The position numbers and the translations under genes are program-made. A DNA stretch of 64,000 bases from positions 62,201-126,200 of the forward strand of contig DDTF01000018.1 of NCBI GenBank assembly GCA_002345965.1, given 5' to 3'. Positions 35,832 through 44,059 of the stretch are shown here, piece after piece (the stretch's first letter is position 1; every line of letters begins with the position of its first letter). This stretch comes from Flammeovirgaceae bacterium UBA2371. GTDB taxonomy: Bacteria; Bacteroidota; Bacteroidia; Cytophagales; Cyclobacteriaceae. A model generated the notes under the pieces. It had not been told where the DNA came from, ran no database searches, and saw nothing but the letters and a program-made list of their open reading frames with translations.

Positions 35832-36701
35832 ATGAAGGGAATAATTTTAGCAGGTGGGTCAGGAACTCGGTTACATCCTTTGACCCTGGTGGTGAGCAAG
35901 CAATTGATGCCGCTGTATGACAAACCGATGATCTACTATCCATTATCAGTCTTGATGATGGCGGGCATACGTGAAATCCTCATCATTTCAACCCCTGAAG
36001 ATTTACCCTTATTTAAAAAACTTTTAGGTGACGGGGCAAAACTGGGATGTTCGTTTTCCTATGCAGAACAACCAAAGCCAGAAGGATTGGCACAGGCATT
36101 TGTCATAGGTGAAAAATTCATTGGTTCCGATAAAGTGGCTTTGATTCTTGGCGATAACATTTTTTATGGCTCTGGGTTGGTGAATTTACTGCAGGCGAAC
36201 AAAGATCCCGATGGAGGGGTTGTATTTGCTTACCATGTTCAGGATCCCGAACGATACGGTGTGGTTGAGTTTGATAAGGATCACAAGGCGATTTCCATTG
36301 AAGAAAAGCCCGAGCATCCAAAATCAAATTTTGCAGTGCCCGGTTTATATTTCTATGATAACGAGGTGGTTTCAATAGCTAAAGCCCAAAAGCCTAGTAA
36401 GCGCGGAGAATTGGAAATTACTGATGTAAACAATACCTATCTTAAAAAAGGCAAACTTACTGTAGCACAAATGAGCCGAGGCACTGCCTGGCTGGATACA
36501 GGCACTTTTGATTCTCTAATGCAGGCCTCCAATTTCGTTCAGGTGATTGAGCAAAGACAAAATTTGAAAGTTGGCTGTATCGAAGAAGTAGCGTATAGAA
36601 TGAAGTTCATCAATAGAAACCAGTTGCTTGAACTTGCAAAGCCACTTGAAAAAAGTGGATATGGAACTTATTTAAAAATGATTGCTGACTACTCTTCATA
36701 G
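35832..36701 (+). CDS. rfbA: glucose-1-phosphate thymidylyltransferase
   Basis: A 289-residue nucleotidyltransferase making dTDP-glucose from dTTP and glucose-1-phosphate. It has the LAGGSGTRLHPLTLVVSKQLMPLYDKPMIYYPLS start with nucleotide and Lys motifs, LILGDNIFYG with the metal Asp, and EEKPEHPKSNFAVPGLYFYD. It feeds rfbB just upstream. rfbC and rfbD are not in the window, so the final sugar is not known. It ends inside the convergent peptidase gene by 13 bases. Confidence 0.97.
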   Translation: MKGIILAGGSGTRLHPLTLVVSKQLMPLYDKPMIYYPLSVLMMAGIREILIISTPEDLPLFKKLLGDGAKLGCSFSYAEQPKPEGLAQAFVIGEKFIGSDKVALILGDNIFYGSGLVNLLQANKDPDGGVVFAYHVQDPERYGVVEFDKDHKAISIEEKPEHPKSNFAVPGLYFYDNEVVSIAKAQKPSKRGELEITDVNNTYLKKGKLTVAQMSRGTAWLDTGTFDSLMQASNFVQVIEQRQNLKVGCIEEVAYRMKFINRNQLLELAKPLEKSGYGTYLKMIADYSS

Positions 36702-37705
36702 TAAATTACATTTAGCAGCGTGGCCCCCACCGCTTCAAGTGTTTCTTTGCTAATTAAATCCATATTGTCTTTTTGAGAATGATGATAGTCACCAAAATAA
36801 CCTATGCCTTGTTGGTAGTGAACTATATCAACCATGGGAATTTTCGCCCATTCATTTACATAAATATGATCATCCGTTATAGCGTGTGCGTTTTGTTTCA
36901 CAAAATAATCTCCATAACCTAATCGGGCACCCATATTCCAAATTTTAGCAACAATACCTGGTGCATACTGAAGACTTGCTCCTTCCCGGAAAAATTGAGA
37001 ACGCTTTGCTCCCACCATATCTAATAATATTCCATAGTATGCAGCATAGTTTGGCTTGTGCTTGTTCCTTGACCAATATTGCGATCCCATGCACCACCAG
37101 CTATCCCAACCTTTGGGTGGCTGTCTTTGGCCCTGTGCTGTTTCGGGCTCACCCCAATCTTCACCATCGAAAAAAATAATATCCACCCCTACCTGAAGGG
37201 ATGTGTCTCCCTGAATCAATCTGGCCATCTCTAACAATACTCCCACCCCACTGGCGCCATCATTTGCGCCATCCATAGGGCCGGTTGGATTACTACTGTC
37301 CTTGTCTGCAAATGGTCGGGTATCCCAGTGGGCTGCTAACAAAATCCGTTTTTCTTTTTCCAGACCGTAGCTACCAATAATATTTCTTAGTTGAAGTTGC
37401 TTCCCATGATAGGAAGGCGCATCAAATTCCTGGGTTACTACCTCCGCACCATAAACCTTGAGCTTATGGATTAAATAATCACCCGCATTTTTGTGTGCCT
37501 CACTATTTGGAACCCGAGGCCCAAATGCAACCTGCTCCTTTACAAAGATGAAAGCAGAGTCGCCATTGAATCGGGGAACGCTAATTACCCTTTCTGGCAT
37601 ACGCTCCTCTTCAATCTTCTTACCTCCACTGGAGCATCCCAGAAGAAATACCAAAAAAACTAGTTGACCTGTTATTGTAATCCAAAAGCGACCTACTCTT
37701 ATCAT
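36689..37705 (-). CDS. M28 family lipoprotein peptidase, glutaminyl-cyclase-like
   Basis: A 338-residue exported zinc enzyme. From the ATG at 37705 the signal peptide ends in VFLVFLLGCSS, a lipobox. Zinc ligands are visible: His and Asp in LLAAHWDTRPF, Asp in DGANDGASGVGVLLEMA and Glu/Asp in FFDGEDWGEPE, with a late His (IVHYQQGIGYF region). This combination, especially FFDGEDWG, resembles bacterial type II glutaminyl cyclases, which cyclise N-terminal Gln on exported proteins. Peptidase versus cyclase cannot be settled by eye. It overlaps rfbA by 13 bases. Confidence 0.85.
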   Translation of the reverse strand: MIRVGRFWITITGQLVFLVFLLGCSSGGKKIEEERMPERVISVPRFNGDSAFIFVKEQVAFGPRVPNSEAHKNAGDYLIHKLKVYGAEVVTQEFDAPSYHGKQLQLRNIIGSYGLEKEKRILLAAHWDTRPFADKDSSNPTGPMDGANDGASGVGVLLEMARLIQGDTSLQVGVDIIFFDGEDWGEPETAQGQRQPPKGWDSWWCMGSQYWSRNKHKPNYAAYYGILLDMVGAKRSQFFREGASLQYAPGIVAKIWNMGARLGYGDYFVKQNAHAITDDHIYVNEWAKIPMVDIVHYQQGIGYFGDYHHSQKDNMDLISKETLEAVGATLLNVIYYEE

Positions 37706-37739
37706 AAAATTTACATGTAGAACCCTCAAAGAGGGAATG

Positions 37740-37771
37740 TTTTGCAATAAATCAAAAAACAATTACCTTTG
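37740..37771 (+). promoter_or_regulatory. sigma-A type promoter for rimP-nusA-infB
   Basis: TTTTG (37740-37744), exactly 19 bases and TACCTTTG (37764-37771) form a textbook Bacteroidota promoter. Transcription should start near 37778, leaving a leader of about 58 bases that holds the hairpin at 37795-37820. This promoter overlaps the 5' end of the divergent peptidase gene region. Confidence 0.7.
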
Positions 37772-37794
37772 CGACAACTTATGTTGAAAACAAT

Positions 37795-37820
37795 AAGAGG
37801 GGACTAAAAAGTCCCCTCTT
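37795..37820 (+). promoter_or_regulatory. leader hairpin before rimP, possible attenuator
   Basis: AAGAGGGGAC (37795-37804) pairs perfectly with GTCCCCTCTT (37811-37820); with the closing T-A pair the stem is 11 bp and the loop is AAAA. It is followed by TGTTTATAATAAC, only moderately T-rich, and lies 15 bases before the rimP ATG. It can act as an attenuator or as a start-proximal regulatory structure of the rimP-nusA-infB operon. It could equally be the terminator of a small upstream transcript. Confidence 0.6.
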
Positions 37821-37835
37821 TGTTTATAATAACTT

Positions 37836-38309
37836 ATGGATTTGAGTACAAAAATCAAGGAAATGGCAACCACGCTCATCAAAGAGCCTGCCCATTTTTT
37901 GGTAGATGTGGTCGTTTCAGGGAACAGGGTTCAAAAAAAAGTGGTGGTGATCATTGACGGAGATCGAGGAGTGACCATTGAGAATTGCGCCCAACTTAGC
38001 AGAGCGTTATCAGCTCAATTGGACGAGGGAGATTTGATTCCTGATAATTATACTCTTGAAGTAACTACGCCAGGGGTTGACTTTCCTCTCAAATTAAAAA
38101 GACAATATGCAAAGCATATTGGAAGGGGCTTTAAAGTAACATTAAATGACAAGTCTCTTATAAAAGGGAAGCTGGTTAGCACTTTTGAAGATCACATTAA
38201 GTTGGAAGTTGAAGAAAAAACAGGTAAGGGAAAGAAGAAGGAATTAAAGACCATTGATATCCCATTTGATAACATAGATAAAGCGTTTGTACAAATTTCG
38301 TTTAAATAA
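37836..38309 (+). CDS. rimP: ribosome maturation factor RimP
   Basis: A 157-residue factor for 30S subunit assembly. It has the alpha/beta domain with VVIDGDRGVTIENCAQLSRALSAQLDE and the LEVTTPGVDFPLKLKRQYAKHIGRGFKV transition to the C-terminal SH3-like barrel. It begins the conserved rimP-nusA-infB operon; nusA follows after 9 bases. Confidence 0.95.
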   Translation: MDLSTKIKEMATTLIKEPAHFLVDVVVSGNRVQKKVVVIIDGDRGVTIENCAQLSRALSAQLDEGDLIPDNYTLEVTTPGVDFPLKLKRQYAKHIGRGFKVTLNDKSLIKGKLVSTFEDHIKLEVEEKTGKGKKKELKTIDIPFDNIDKAFVQISFK

Positions 38310-38318
38310 GCCCGTAAA

Positions 38319-39560
38319 ATGGATGCATCAACTTTAGTAGAATCTTTTGCAGACTTTGCAAAGCAAAAGAACATAGACAGACCGACCATGATTCGGATTC
38401 TGGAAGATGTTTTCCGGAATATGATTCGGAAAAAATATGAGCACGATGACAACTTTGATATCATCGTGAATTCGGACAAAGGTGATCTTGAGATCTGGCG
38501 ATTCCGCGAGATTGTAGAAGATGACTCAGAAGACATCTGGGATCATGACAAGATCAGTTTGAGCGAGGCTCGTAAAATTGAGCCTGATTTTGAAGTCGGT
38601 GAAGAAGTCGCTGAAGAAATTCACCTTGAAGATTTTGGCAGACGGGCCGTGAGCACGGCTCGGCAAACACTGATGCAAAAGGTCAAAGACCTTGAAAAAG
38701 ACATCTTGTTTGAAAAATATAAAGAAATCGTAGGAGAAATCATTTCTGGAGAAGTGTACCAGGTGCTTAGCCGCGAAGTGTTGTTAATTGATGGTGAAGG
38801 AAATGAAATTTCCCTCCCCCGAAGCGAGCAAATTCCAAAAGACAGGTACAGAAAGGGCGAAACCATTCGTGCTATTGTTCACAAAGTTGAAATGATCAAT
38901 GGGAACCCTAAAATTATATTGTCTAGGACTTCTCCTGTGTTTTTGGAGCGTCTATTTGAACAGGAGGTGCCTGAGGTTTATGATGGATTAATCACTATCA
39001 AGAAAGTGATTCGTGAGCCAGGTGAGCGTGCAAAAGTAGCGGTTGAGTCTTATGATGACCGCATCGACCCAGTAGGTGCATGTGTGGGAATGAAAGGTTC
39101 TAGAATTCATGCAATTGTGAGAGAATTACAAAATGAAAACATCGATGTAATTAACTACACTGAAAACCTTGACCTTTACATTACCAGAGCATTAAGTCCT
39201 GCAAAAATCACCAGCATAAAAGTGGACAAGGAGAATGGAAGGGTATCTGTTTACCTGAAACCAGATCAAGTATCACTTGCCATTGGTAAGGGCGGCTTGA
39301 ACATTAAGCTGGCCAGCAGACTAGTAGACATGGAAATTGACGTCTTTAGAGAAGATGCAGAATTGCAGGATGAAGATGTTGATTTGCAGGAATTCTCTGA
39401 TGAAATTGAAGGATGGGTAATCGAAGAATTGAAGAGAATCGGATTGGATACTGCAAAAAGTGTATTAGCACTTGATGTAGAAGAACTGGTGAGAAGAACC
39501 GATTTGGAAGAAGAAACCGTTGAGATCGTTCTAAAAGCTTTGAAGAAAGAATTCGAATAG
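38319..39560 (+). CDS. nusA: transcription termination/antitermination factor NusA
   Basis: A 413-residue RNA-polymerase-associated factor acting in pausing, termination and antitermination. The order is an N-terminal domain (to about 125), S1 domain (about 135-200, with GEVYQVLSREVLLIDG), and two KH domains (about 230-345; GACVGMKGSRIHAIVRELQNENIDVI and LAIGKGGLNIKLASRL). It ends with a short acidic tail having one helix-hairpin-helix-like segment and lacks the second acidic repeat found in E. coli; this length is normal for the phylum. Confidence 0.96.
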   Translation: MDASTLVESFADFAKQKNIDRPTMIRILEDVFRNMIRKKYEHDDNFDIIVNSDKGDLEIWRFREIVEDDSEDIWDHDKISLSEARKIEPDFEVGEEVAEEIHLEDFGRRAVSTARQTLMQKVKDLEKDILFEKYKEIVGEIISGEVYQVLSREVLLIDGEGNEISLPRSEQIPKDRYRKGETIRAIVHKVEMINGNPKIILSRTSPVFLERLFEQEVPEVYDGLITIKKVIREPGERAKVAVESYDDRIDPVGACVGMKGSRIHAIVRELQNENIDVINYTENLDLYITRALSPAKITSIKVDKENGRVSVYLKPDQVSLAIGKGGLNIKLASRLVDMEIDVFREDAELQDEDVDLQEFSDEIEGWVIEELKRIGLDTAKSVLALDVEELVRRTDLEEETVEIVLKALKKEFE

Positions 39561-39606
39561 GCGGATAAACAATTAAAAAACCAAAAAATACCGATATTTG
39601 GGCAAC

Positions 39607-42288
39607 ATGGCAGAAAATAAAATGATACGGTTGGGGCAGGCATCTAGAAAACTCAATGTGGGACACAATACCATATTGGATTTCCTTTCAGAAAAGGGGT
39701 TTGAGGTAGAAAATAATCCCAACGCCAAATTAACCGGAGAGCAGTTTGCCATGCTTTCAAAGGAGTTTGCAACCTCAGCATCAGAAAAGCGAGAAGCATC
39801 AGGCTTAACCATTGGTGTTAAGCATACTGAGAATGTTACTATCGAAACAGAAAATGAGGCGCATCGCAAGAAATCAGATGAAGATGAGCAGATTCTGATT
39901 AAAAATCTTGGCTCTACCGACATCAAACCAAAGGAAGAGCCTAAGCCGGAAAAAGTTGAGAGAGAAAAAACCAAGCTTGAAGGAATAAAAGTGCTTGGTA
40001 AAATCGACCTCGACAAGAAGAAATCAAAAGAAGAGCCTAAAAAAGAAGAGCCCGTTGCGGAAGTAAAGGAAAAGAAGAAGGAAGAAGCAAAGGCAAAAGA
40101 AGAAGCAAAAGAGGTTAAGGAAGAGAAAAAGGAAGTTGTTCCTGAAAAAGCAGTTGAGAAGAAGGAACTGGAACTCATTAAGGCAAAAGCGGATAAACTC
40201 CAGGGATTAAAAGTTGTAGACAGAATAGAACTTCCAGCTGAGAAGAAAAAGGAGCAACCTGTAGCGTCCTCAGACAAGAGAGACGAAGCAAGAAAAAGAA
40301 GGCCACGCAAAAGAATTACTACTGTTAGAGATGACCGTGGTAATAAGGGAGCTAAGAAACCTTTTACACAGCGCACTCAGAAAGCCGAACCCACCGAAAA
40401 AGAAATTCAGGAACAGGTTCGTGCTACATTAGCTAAACTAAGTGGTAGCCAAAAGAAAGTTGGTGGAGCCAAGTATAGAAAAGAAAAACGTCAGGCGGTT
40501 TCAGATGCGGAGGACGAAAGATTGTTGCAGGAGCAGGAAGACTCTAAAACACTAAAAGTAACAGAGTTTATCTCGGCCAATGACCTCGCCTCACTGATGA
40601 ACGTATCTGTGAATGATGTCATTTCTACCTGCCTTAACCTTGGCATGTTCGTTTCAATCAACCAAAGATTGGACGCAGAAGCCATTACGGTTATTGCCGA
40701 TGAGTTTGGGTTCGACATTCAATTCTCTTCCACTGAAGAAGAGCAAGACATGCAGGAGGATGAGGATGCAGAAGAGGATTTGCTTCCACGTGCCCCCATT
40801 GTTACCATCATGGGTCACGTTGACCATGGTAAAACTTCATTATTGGACTATATCCGAAATACAAAGGTAACGGATCAGGAAGCTGGTGGAATTACTCAGC
40901 ATATTGGAGCTTACAATGTTACCACTAAGAGTGGTCAGAAAATAGCCTTCTTGGATACACCAGGTCACGAGGCTTTTACTGCTATGCGTGCCCGAGGCGC
41001 TAAAATCACGGACGTAGCAATCATTGTGGTTGCTGCCGATGACGATGTGATGCCTCAAACCAAAGAAGCCATCAACCACGCGCAGGTGGCAGGGGTGCCT
41101 ATCGTAATTGCCATCAACAAAATTGATAAACCAGGCGCTAATCCTGAGAAAGTAAAAGAATCGTTATCTAAGATCAACATATTGGTTGAAGACTGGGGTG
41201 GAAAATATCAATGCCAAGAGATTTCAGCCAAGACGGGACAAGGAATAGATGATCTGCTTGAAAAAGTGTTATTAGAATCTGAATTACTCAACCTGAAGGC
41301 TAATCCGAATAAGGCTGGAACAGGATCTGTAGTGGAAGCTGCCCTGGATAAGGGTCGTGGATATGTTACTACTGTAATGGTACAGGCAGGAACCCTAAAA
41401 GTTGGAGATATTATTCTTGCTGGTTCTAATTTCGGTCGTGTAAAAGCCATGTTTGATGATACCGGAGCAAAAGTGAAGTCCGTAGGGCCATCTACACCGG
41501 TACTTGTGTTGGGGTTAGACGGAGCAACTCAGGCAGGCGAGAAATTCAATGTGATGGAAACTGATCGTGAGGCACGTGAGATCGCAGCCAAACGCAGTCA
41601 AATACAAAGGGAGCAAAGTATAAGAACCAAGAAGCACATTACGCTGGATGAGATAGGAAGAAGATTGGCGATCGGATCATTCAAGGAATTGAGAATCATT
41701 GTAAAAGGAGACTTTGACGGTTCTGTAGAAGCCTTGTCTGACTCGTTGCTGAAACTCTCAACTCCTAAAATTCAGGTGAGTATCATCCACAAAGGTGTTG
41801 GTCAAATATCAGAGTCGGATGTACTTTTAGCATCTGCCTCCGATGCGGTAATCGTTGGTTTCCAGGTAAGACCTTCAGGCTCTGCTCGCAAAGTGGCTGA
41901 AAATGAGGAAATAGAAATTCGTCTATACTCAATCATCTATGATGCCATCAATGACGTGAAGGCAGCCATGGAAGGAATGCTTGAGAAAGAGTTTGAAGAG
42001 GTGATTGTGGGTAACGTTGAAGTAAGAGACGTATTCAAGATTTCCAAAGTAGGTACCGTGGCCGGTTGTATGGTTACAGATGGCTATATCAAACGCGCTA
42101 ACCCGATTCGATTAATCCGTGATGGTATCGTAATTTACTCTGGGGAAATGACAGCTCTTAAGCGTTTCAAGGACGATGTTTCAGAAGTAAAATCTGGATT
42201 TGATTGCGGTATCAGCATCAAAAACTTTAACGATATTAAAGTGGGTGATGTAATTGAAAGTTATGAAAACCGTGAGGTGAAGAAATAA
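39607..42288 (+). CDS. infB: translation initiation factor IF-2
   Basis: An 893-residue GTPase placing initiator tRNA on the 30S subunit. The N-terminal IF2_N domain (MIRLGQASRKLNVGHNTILDFL) is followed by a long Lys/Glu-rich linker (about 100-300), then the G domain with GHVDHGKTSLLD, DTPGHEAF and NKID, and domains II-IV. The ATG at 39607 is chosen over an in-frame TTG at 39598. It closes the operon, and the strong terminator at 42309 follows. Confidence 0.97.
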   Translation: MAENKMIRLGQASRKLNVGHNTILDFLSEKGFEVENNPNAKLTGEQFAMLSKEFATSASEKREASGLTIGVKHTENVTIETENEAHRKKSDEDEQILIKNLGSTDIKPKEEPKPEKVEREKTKLEGIKVLGKIDLDKKKSKEEPKKEEPVAEVKEKKKEEAKAKEEAKEVKEEKKEVVPEKAVEKKELELIKAKADKLQGLKVVDRIELPAEKKKEQPVASSDKRDEARKRRPRKRITTVRDDRGNKGAKKPFTQRTQKAEPTEKEIQEQVRATLAKLSGSQKKVGGAKYRKEKRQAVSDAEDERLLQEQEDSKTLKVTEFISANDLASLMNVSVNDVISTCLNLGMFVSINQRLDAEAITVIADEFGFDIQFSSTEEEQDMQEDEDAEEDLLPRAPIVTIMGHVDHGKTSLLDYIRNTKVTDQEAGGITQHIGAYNVTTKSGQKIAFLDTPGHEAFTAMRARGAKITDVAIIVVAADDDVMPQTKEAINHAQVAGVPIVIAINKIDKPGANPEKVKESLSKINILVEDWGGKYQCQEISAKTGQGIDDLLEKVLLESELLNLKANPNKAGTGSVVEAALDKGRGYVTTVMVQAGTLKVGDIILAGSNFGRVKAMFDDTGAKVKSVGPSTPVLVLGLDGATQAGEKFNVMETDREAREIAAKRSQIQREQSIRTKKHITLDEIGRRLAIGSFKELRIIVKGDFDGSVEALSDSLLKLSTPKIQVSIIHKGVGQISESDVLLASASDAVIVGFQVRPSGSARKVAENEEIEIRLYSIIYDAINDVKAAMEGMLEKEFEEVIVGNVEVRDVFKISKVGTVAGCMVTDGYIKRANPIRLIRDGIVIYSGEMTALKRFKDDVSEVKSGFDCGISIKNFNDIKVGDVIESYENREVKK

Positions 42289-42308
42289 TATTGTAATTGC
42301 TGTAAAGC

Positions 42309-42340
42309 AAAAAGCCTCATGAATTTCATGAGGCTTTTTT
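42309..42340 (+). terminator. strong bidirectional terminator after infB
   Basis: A 14-bp perfect stem, 42309-42322 paired with 42326-42339, has an ATT loop and T residues after it. A residues on the left let it stop lemA on the minus strand too. Confidence 0.9.
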
Positions 42341-42358
42341 ATTAATTGATCATTCTGA

Positions 42359-42973
42359 TTAAAACGTAACCACGGGAGCCGTGTCTGCTCCTTCTTGAGC
42401 CTCAAATCCTTTGCGAAGGCTGAAGTCTTCCCCTCCACCAAATATGCTCAACGCCATTCTTCTAAAGAACCCACGTACATAAGTATTGTAGTCCCTTACT
42501 GACTCATTGTATCGCTGACGTGCCACGTTAATTCTGTTCTCTGTTCCTTCCAACTGTGATTGTAAATCGAGAAAATTTTGGTTGGCCTTCAGGTCAGGAT
42601 AACGTTCAACTACCACCATCAGTCTTGAAAGCGCGGAACTCAATCCATCCTGTGCTTGCTGAAATTGGGCAAACTGGTCTGGTGTAACATTGGATGGGTC
42701 AATCGTTACCGAAGTGGCTTTTGCCCTGGCCTCAATTACGCCTGTAAGCGTCTCTTGCTCAAAATCAGCATATCCCTTTACAGTGCTTACGAGGTTGGGT
42801 ATCAGATCCATCCTTCGCTGGTAGGAAGCCTGTACATCTGCCCATTGTGCATTTACTTCTTCCTGGTAAGCTATTGCTTTGTCAAATGTGCCCGCTCCCC
42901 ACATAAAAAATCCCCCTACCAACAAAACAAATGCGCCTATAATTACTAAAGTGGTTATTAATCCTTTGCTCAT
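42359..42973 (-). CDS. lemA: LemA family protein
   Basis: A 204-residue membrane protein with one N-terminal hydrophobic segment (about 7-27) and a helical cytoplasmic or periplasmic domain. It has the family text VNAQWADVQASYQRRMDLIPNLVSTVKGYADFE and YNTYVRGFFRRM. LemA proteins are widespread and their function is unclear. The usual TPM-domain partners that follow lemA in many Bacteroidota are absent; the gene is alone. Confidence 0.93.
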   Translation of the reverse strand: MSKGLITTLVIIGAFVLLVGGFFMWGAGTFDKAIAYQEEVNAQWADVQASYQRRMDLIPNLVSTVKGYADFEQETLTGVIEARAKATSVTIDPSNVTPDQFAQFQQAQDGLSSALSRLMVVVERYPDLKANQNFLDLQSQLEGTENRINVARQRYNESVRDYNTYVRGFFRRMALSIFGGGEDFSLRKGFEAQEGADTAPVVTF

Positions 42974-43024
42974 ATTTTCAAATATTTAATGTAAAGCTAT
43001 CTTTTTATAGAATAAATCCGGGGC

Positions 43025-44017
43025 TTAGACCACCAGATTCTTTTCCATTAAAAACTCAGCAATTTGTACGGCATTGGTGGCGGCACCTTTTCTCAGGTTA
43101 TCCGCAACAATCCACATGTTTAAGGTCCTGGGTTGAGACTCATCTCTGCGCAACCTGCCTACGAATACCTCATCGCGACCATGCGCGTTGATTGGCATGG
43201 GGTAAACATTGTTTTTAACATCATCTTCCACCACTATGCCTGGTGTTTCTTCCAGCAGACGCCTTACTTCTTCCAGATCAAAATCTGAATGAAACTCAAC
43301 ATTGACTGCCTCCGAATGACCTCCAATTGCCGGTACCCTTACCGTTGTGGCCGTCAGGTTAATGGACTGATCTCCCATTATCTTTTTGGTCTCGTTCACC
43401 ATCTTCATTTCTTCTTTGGTATATCCATTATCCAAAAAAGAGTCGATGTGAGGTAAGATATTCATGTCAATTGGATGAGGGTAAACCTTCAGCTCTTTAG
43501 ATCCATTCCTTTCGCTCATCATCTGATCCACGGCATCTTTGCCTGTGCCTGTCACCGATTGATAGGTGGATACCACAATCCTTTTTATCCGATATTTTAC
43601 ATGCAGTGGCGCTAGGGCCAATACCATCTGTATGGTAGAACAGTTTGGATTAGCAATAATCCTATCATCGATGCGAAGCACATGGCCATTCACCTCTGGT
43701 ACGATCAGTTTTTTGCCCGGATCCATTCTCCATGCTGAGGAATTGTCAATAACAACACATCCTTTCTCCGCAAACTTTGGAGCCCATTCCAATGAAGTTG
43801 ACCCTCCGGCTGAGAAAATCGCTACATCTGGAGCAAGATCACAAACTTCTTCTATGCTTTTTATTGTATACTTTTTATCTTTAAATAATAGGGTTTGTCC
43901 CACTGATTTAGAAGAAGCTACAAGGTATAAATCTGAAAACTCAACATGCCTTTCTTCCATCACTTTCAACACTTCCTGCCCAACCAATCCGGTTGCCCCA
44001 ACAATTGCCAATCTCAT
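43025..44017 (-). CDS. asd: aspartate-semialdehyde dehydrogenase
   Basis: A 330-residue NADP enzyme reducing aspartyl phosphate to the semialdehyde in lysine, threonine and methionine synthesis. It has the VGATGLVGQEVLKVMEER start, the SAGGSTS substrate loop, the catalytic Cys in ANPNCSTIQM (about residue 130), YQSVTGTGKDAVDQM and a late HGRDEVFVGRLR motif. The ATG at 44017 (MRLAIVGA) is used; a TTG three codons upstream exists. It is cotranscribed with nothing visible and divergent from the lamin-tail protein. Confidence 0.96.
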   Translation of the reverse strand: MRLAIVGATGLVGQEVLKVMEERHVEFSDLYLVASSKSVGQTLLFKDKKYTIKSIEEVCDLAPDVAIFSAGGSTSLEWAPKFAEKGCVVIDNSSAWRMDPGKKLIVPEVNGHVLRIDDRIIANPNCSTIQMVLALAPLHVKYRIKRIVVSTYQSVTGTGKDAVDQMMSERNGSKELKVYPHPIDMNILPHIDSFLDNGYTKEEMKMVNETKKIMGDQSINLTATTVRVPAIGGHSEAVNVEFHSDFDLEEVRRLLEETPGIVVEDDVKNNVYPMPINAHGRDEVFVGRLRRDESQPRTLNMWIVADNLRKGAATNAVQIAEFLMEKNLVV

Positions 44018-44045
44018 CTTATTCAATTTTTATTAATACGAAGTG

Positions 44046-44053
44046 CAAAACTA
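44046..44053 (-). promoter_or_regulatory. -7 promoter element for asd
   Basis: On the minus strand TAGTTTTG is an exact TAnnTTTG match 29 bases before the asd ATG. No clear -33 element was found at the usual distance. Confidence 0.45.
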
Positions 44054-44059
44054 CCATTT

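Noticed and set aside
39573..40376. Long open frame on the minus strand opposite the infB linker, rich in Ser and Phe
   Set aside because: It is the complement of the Lys/Glu-rich linker codons (AAA/GAA read as TTT/TTC), with no start context or domain.
43946..44059. Extended start of the lamin-tail protein inside asd
   Set aside because: The added residues are the antisense of the conserved asd start and would place the signal peptide internally.
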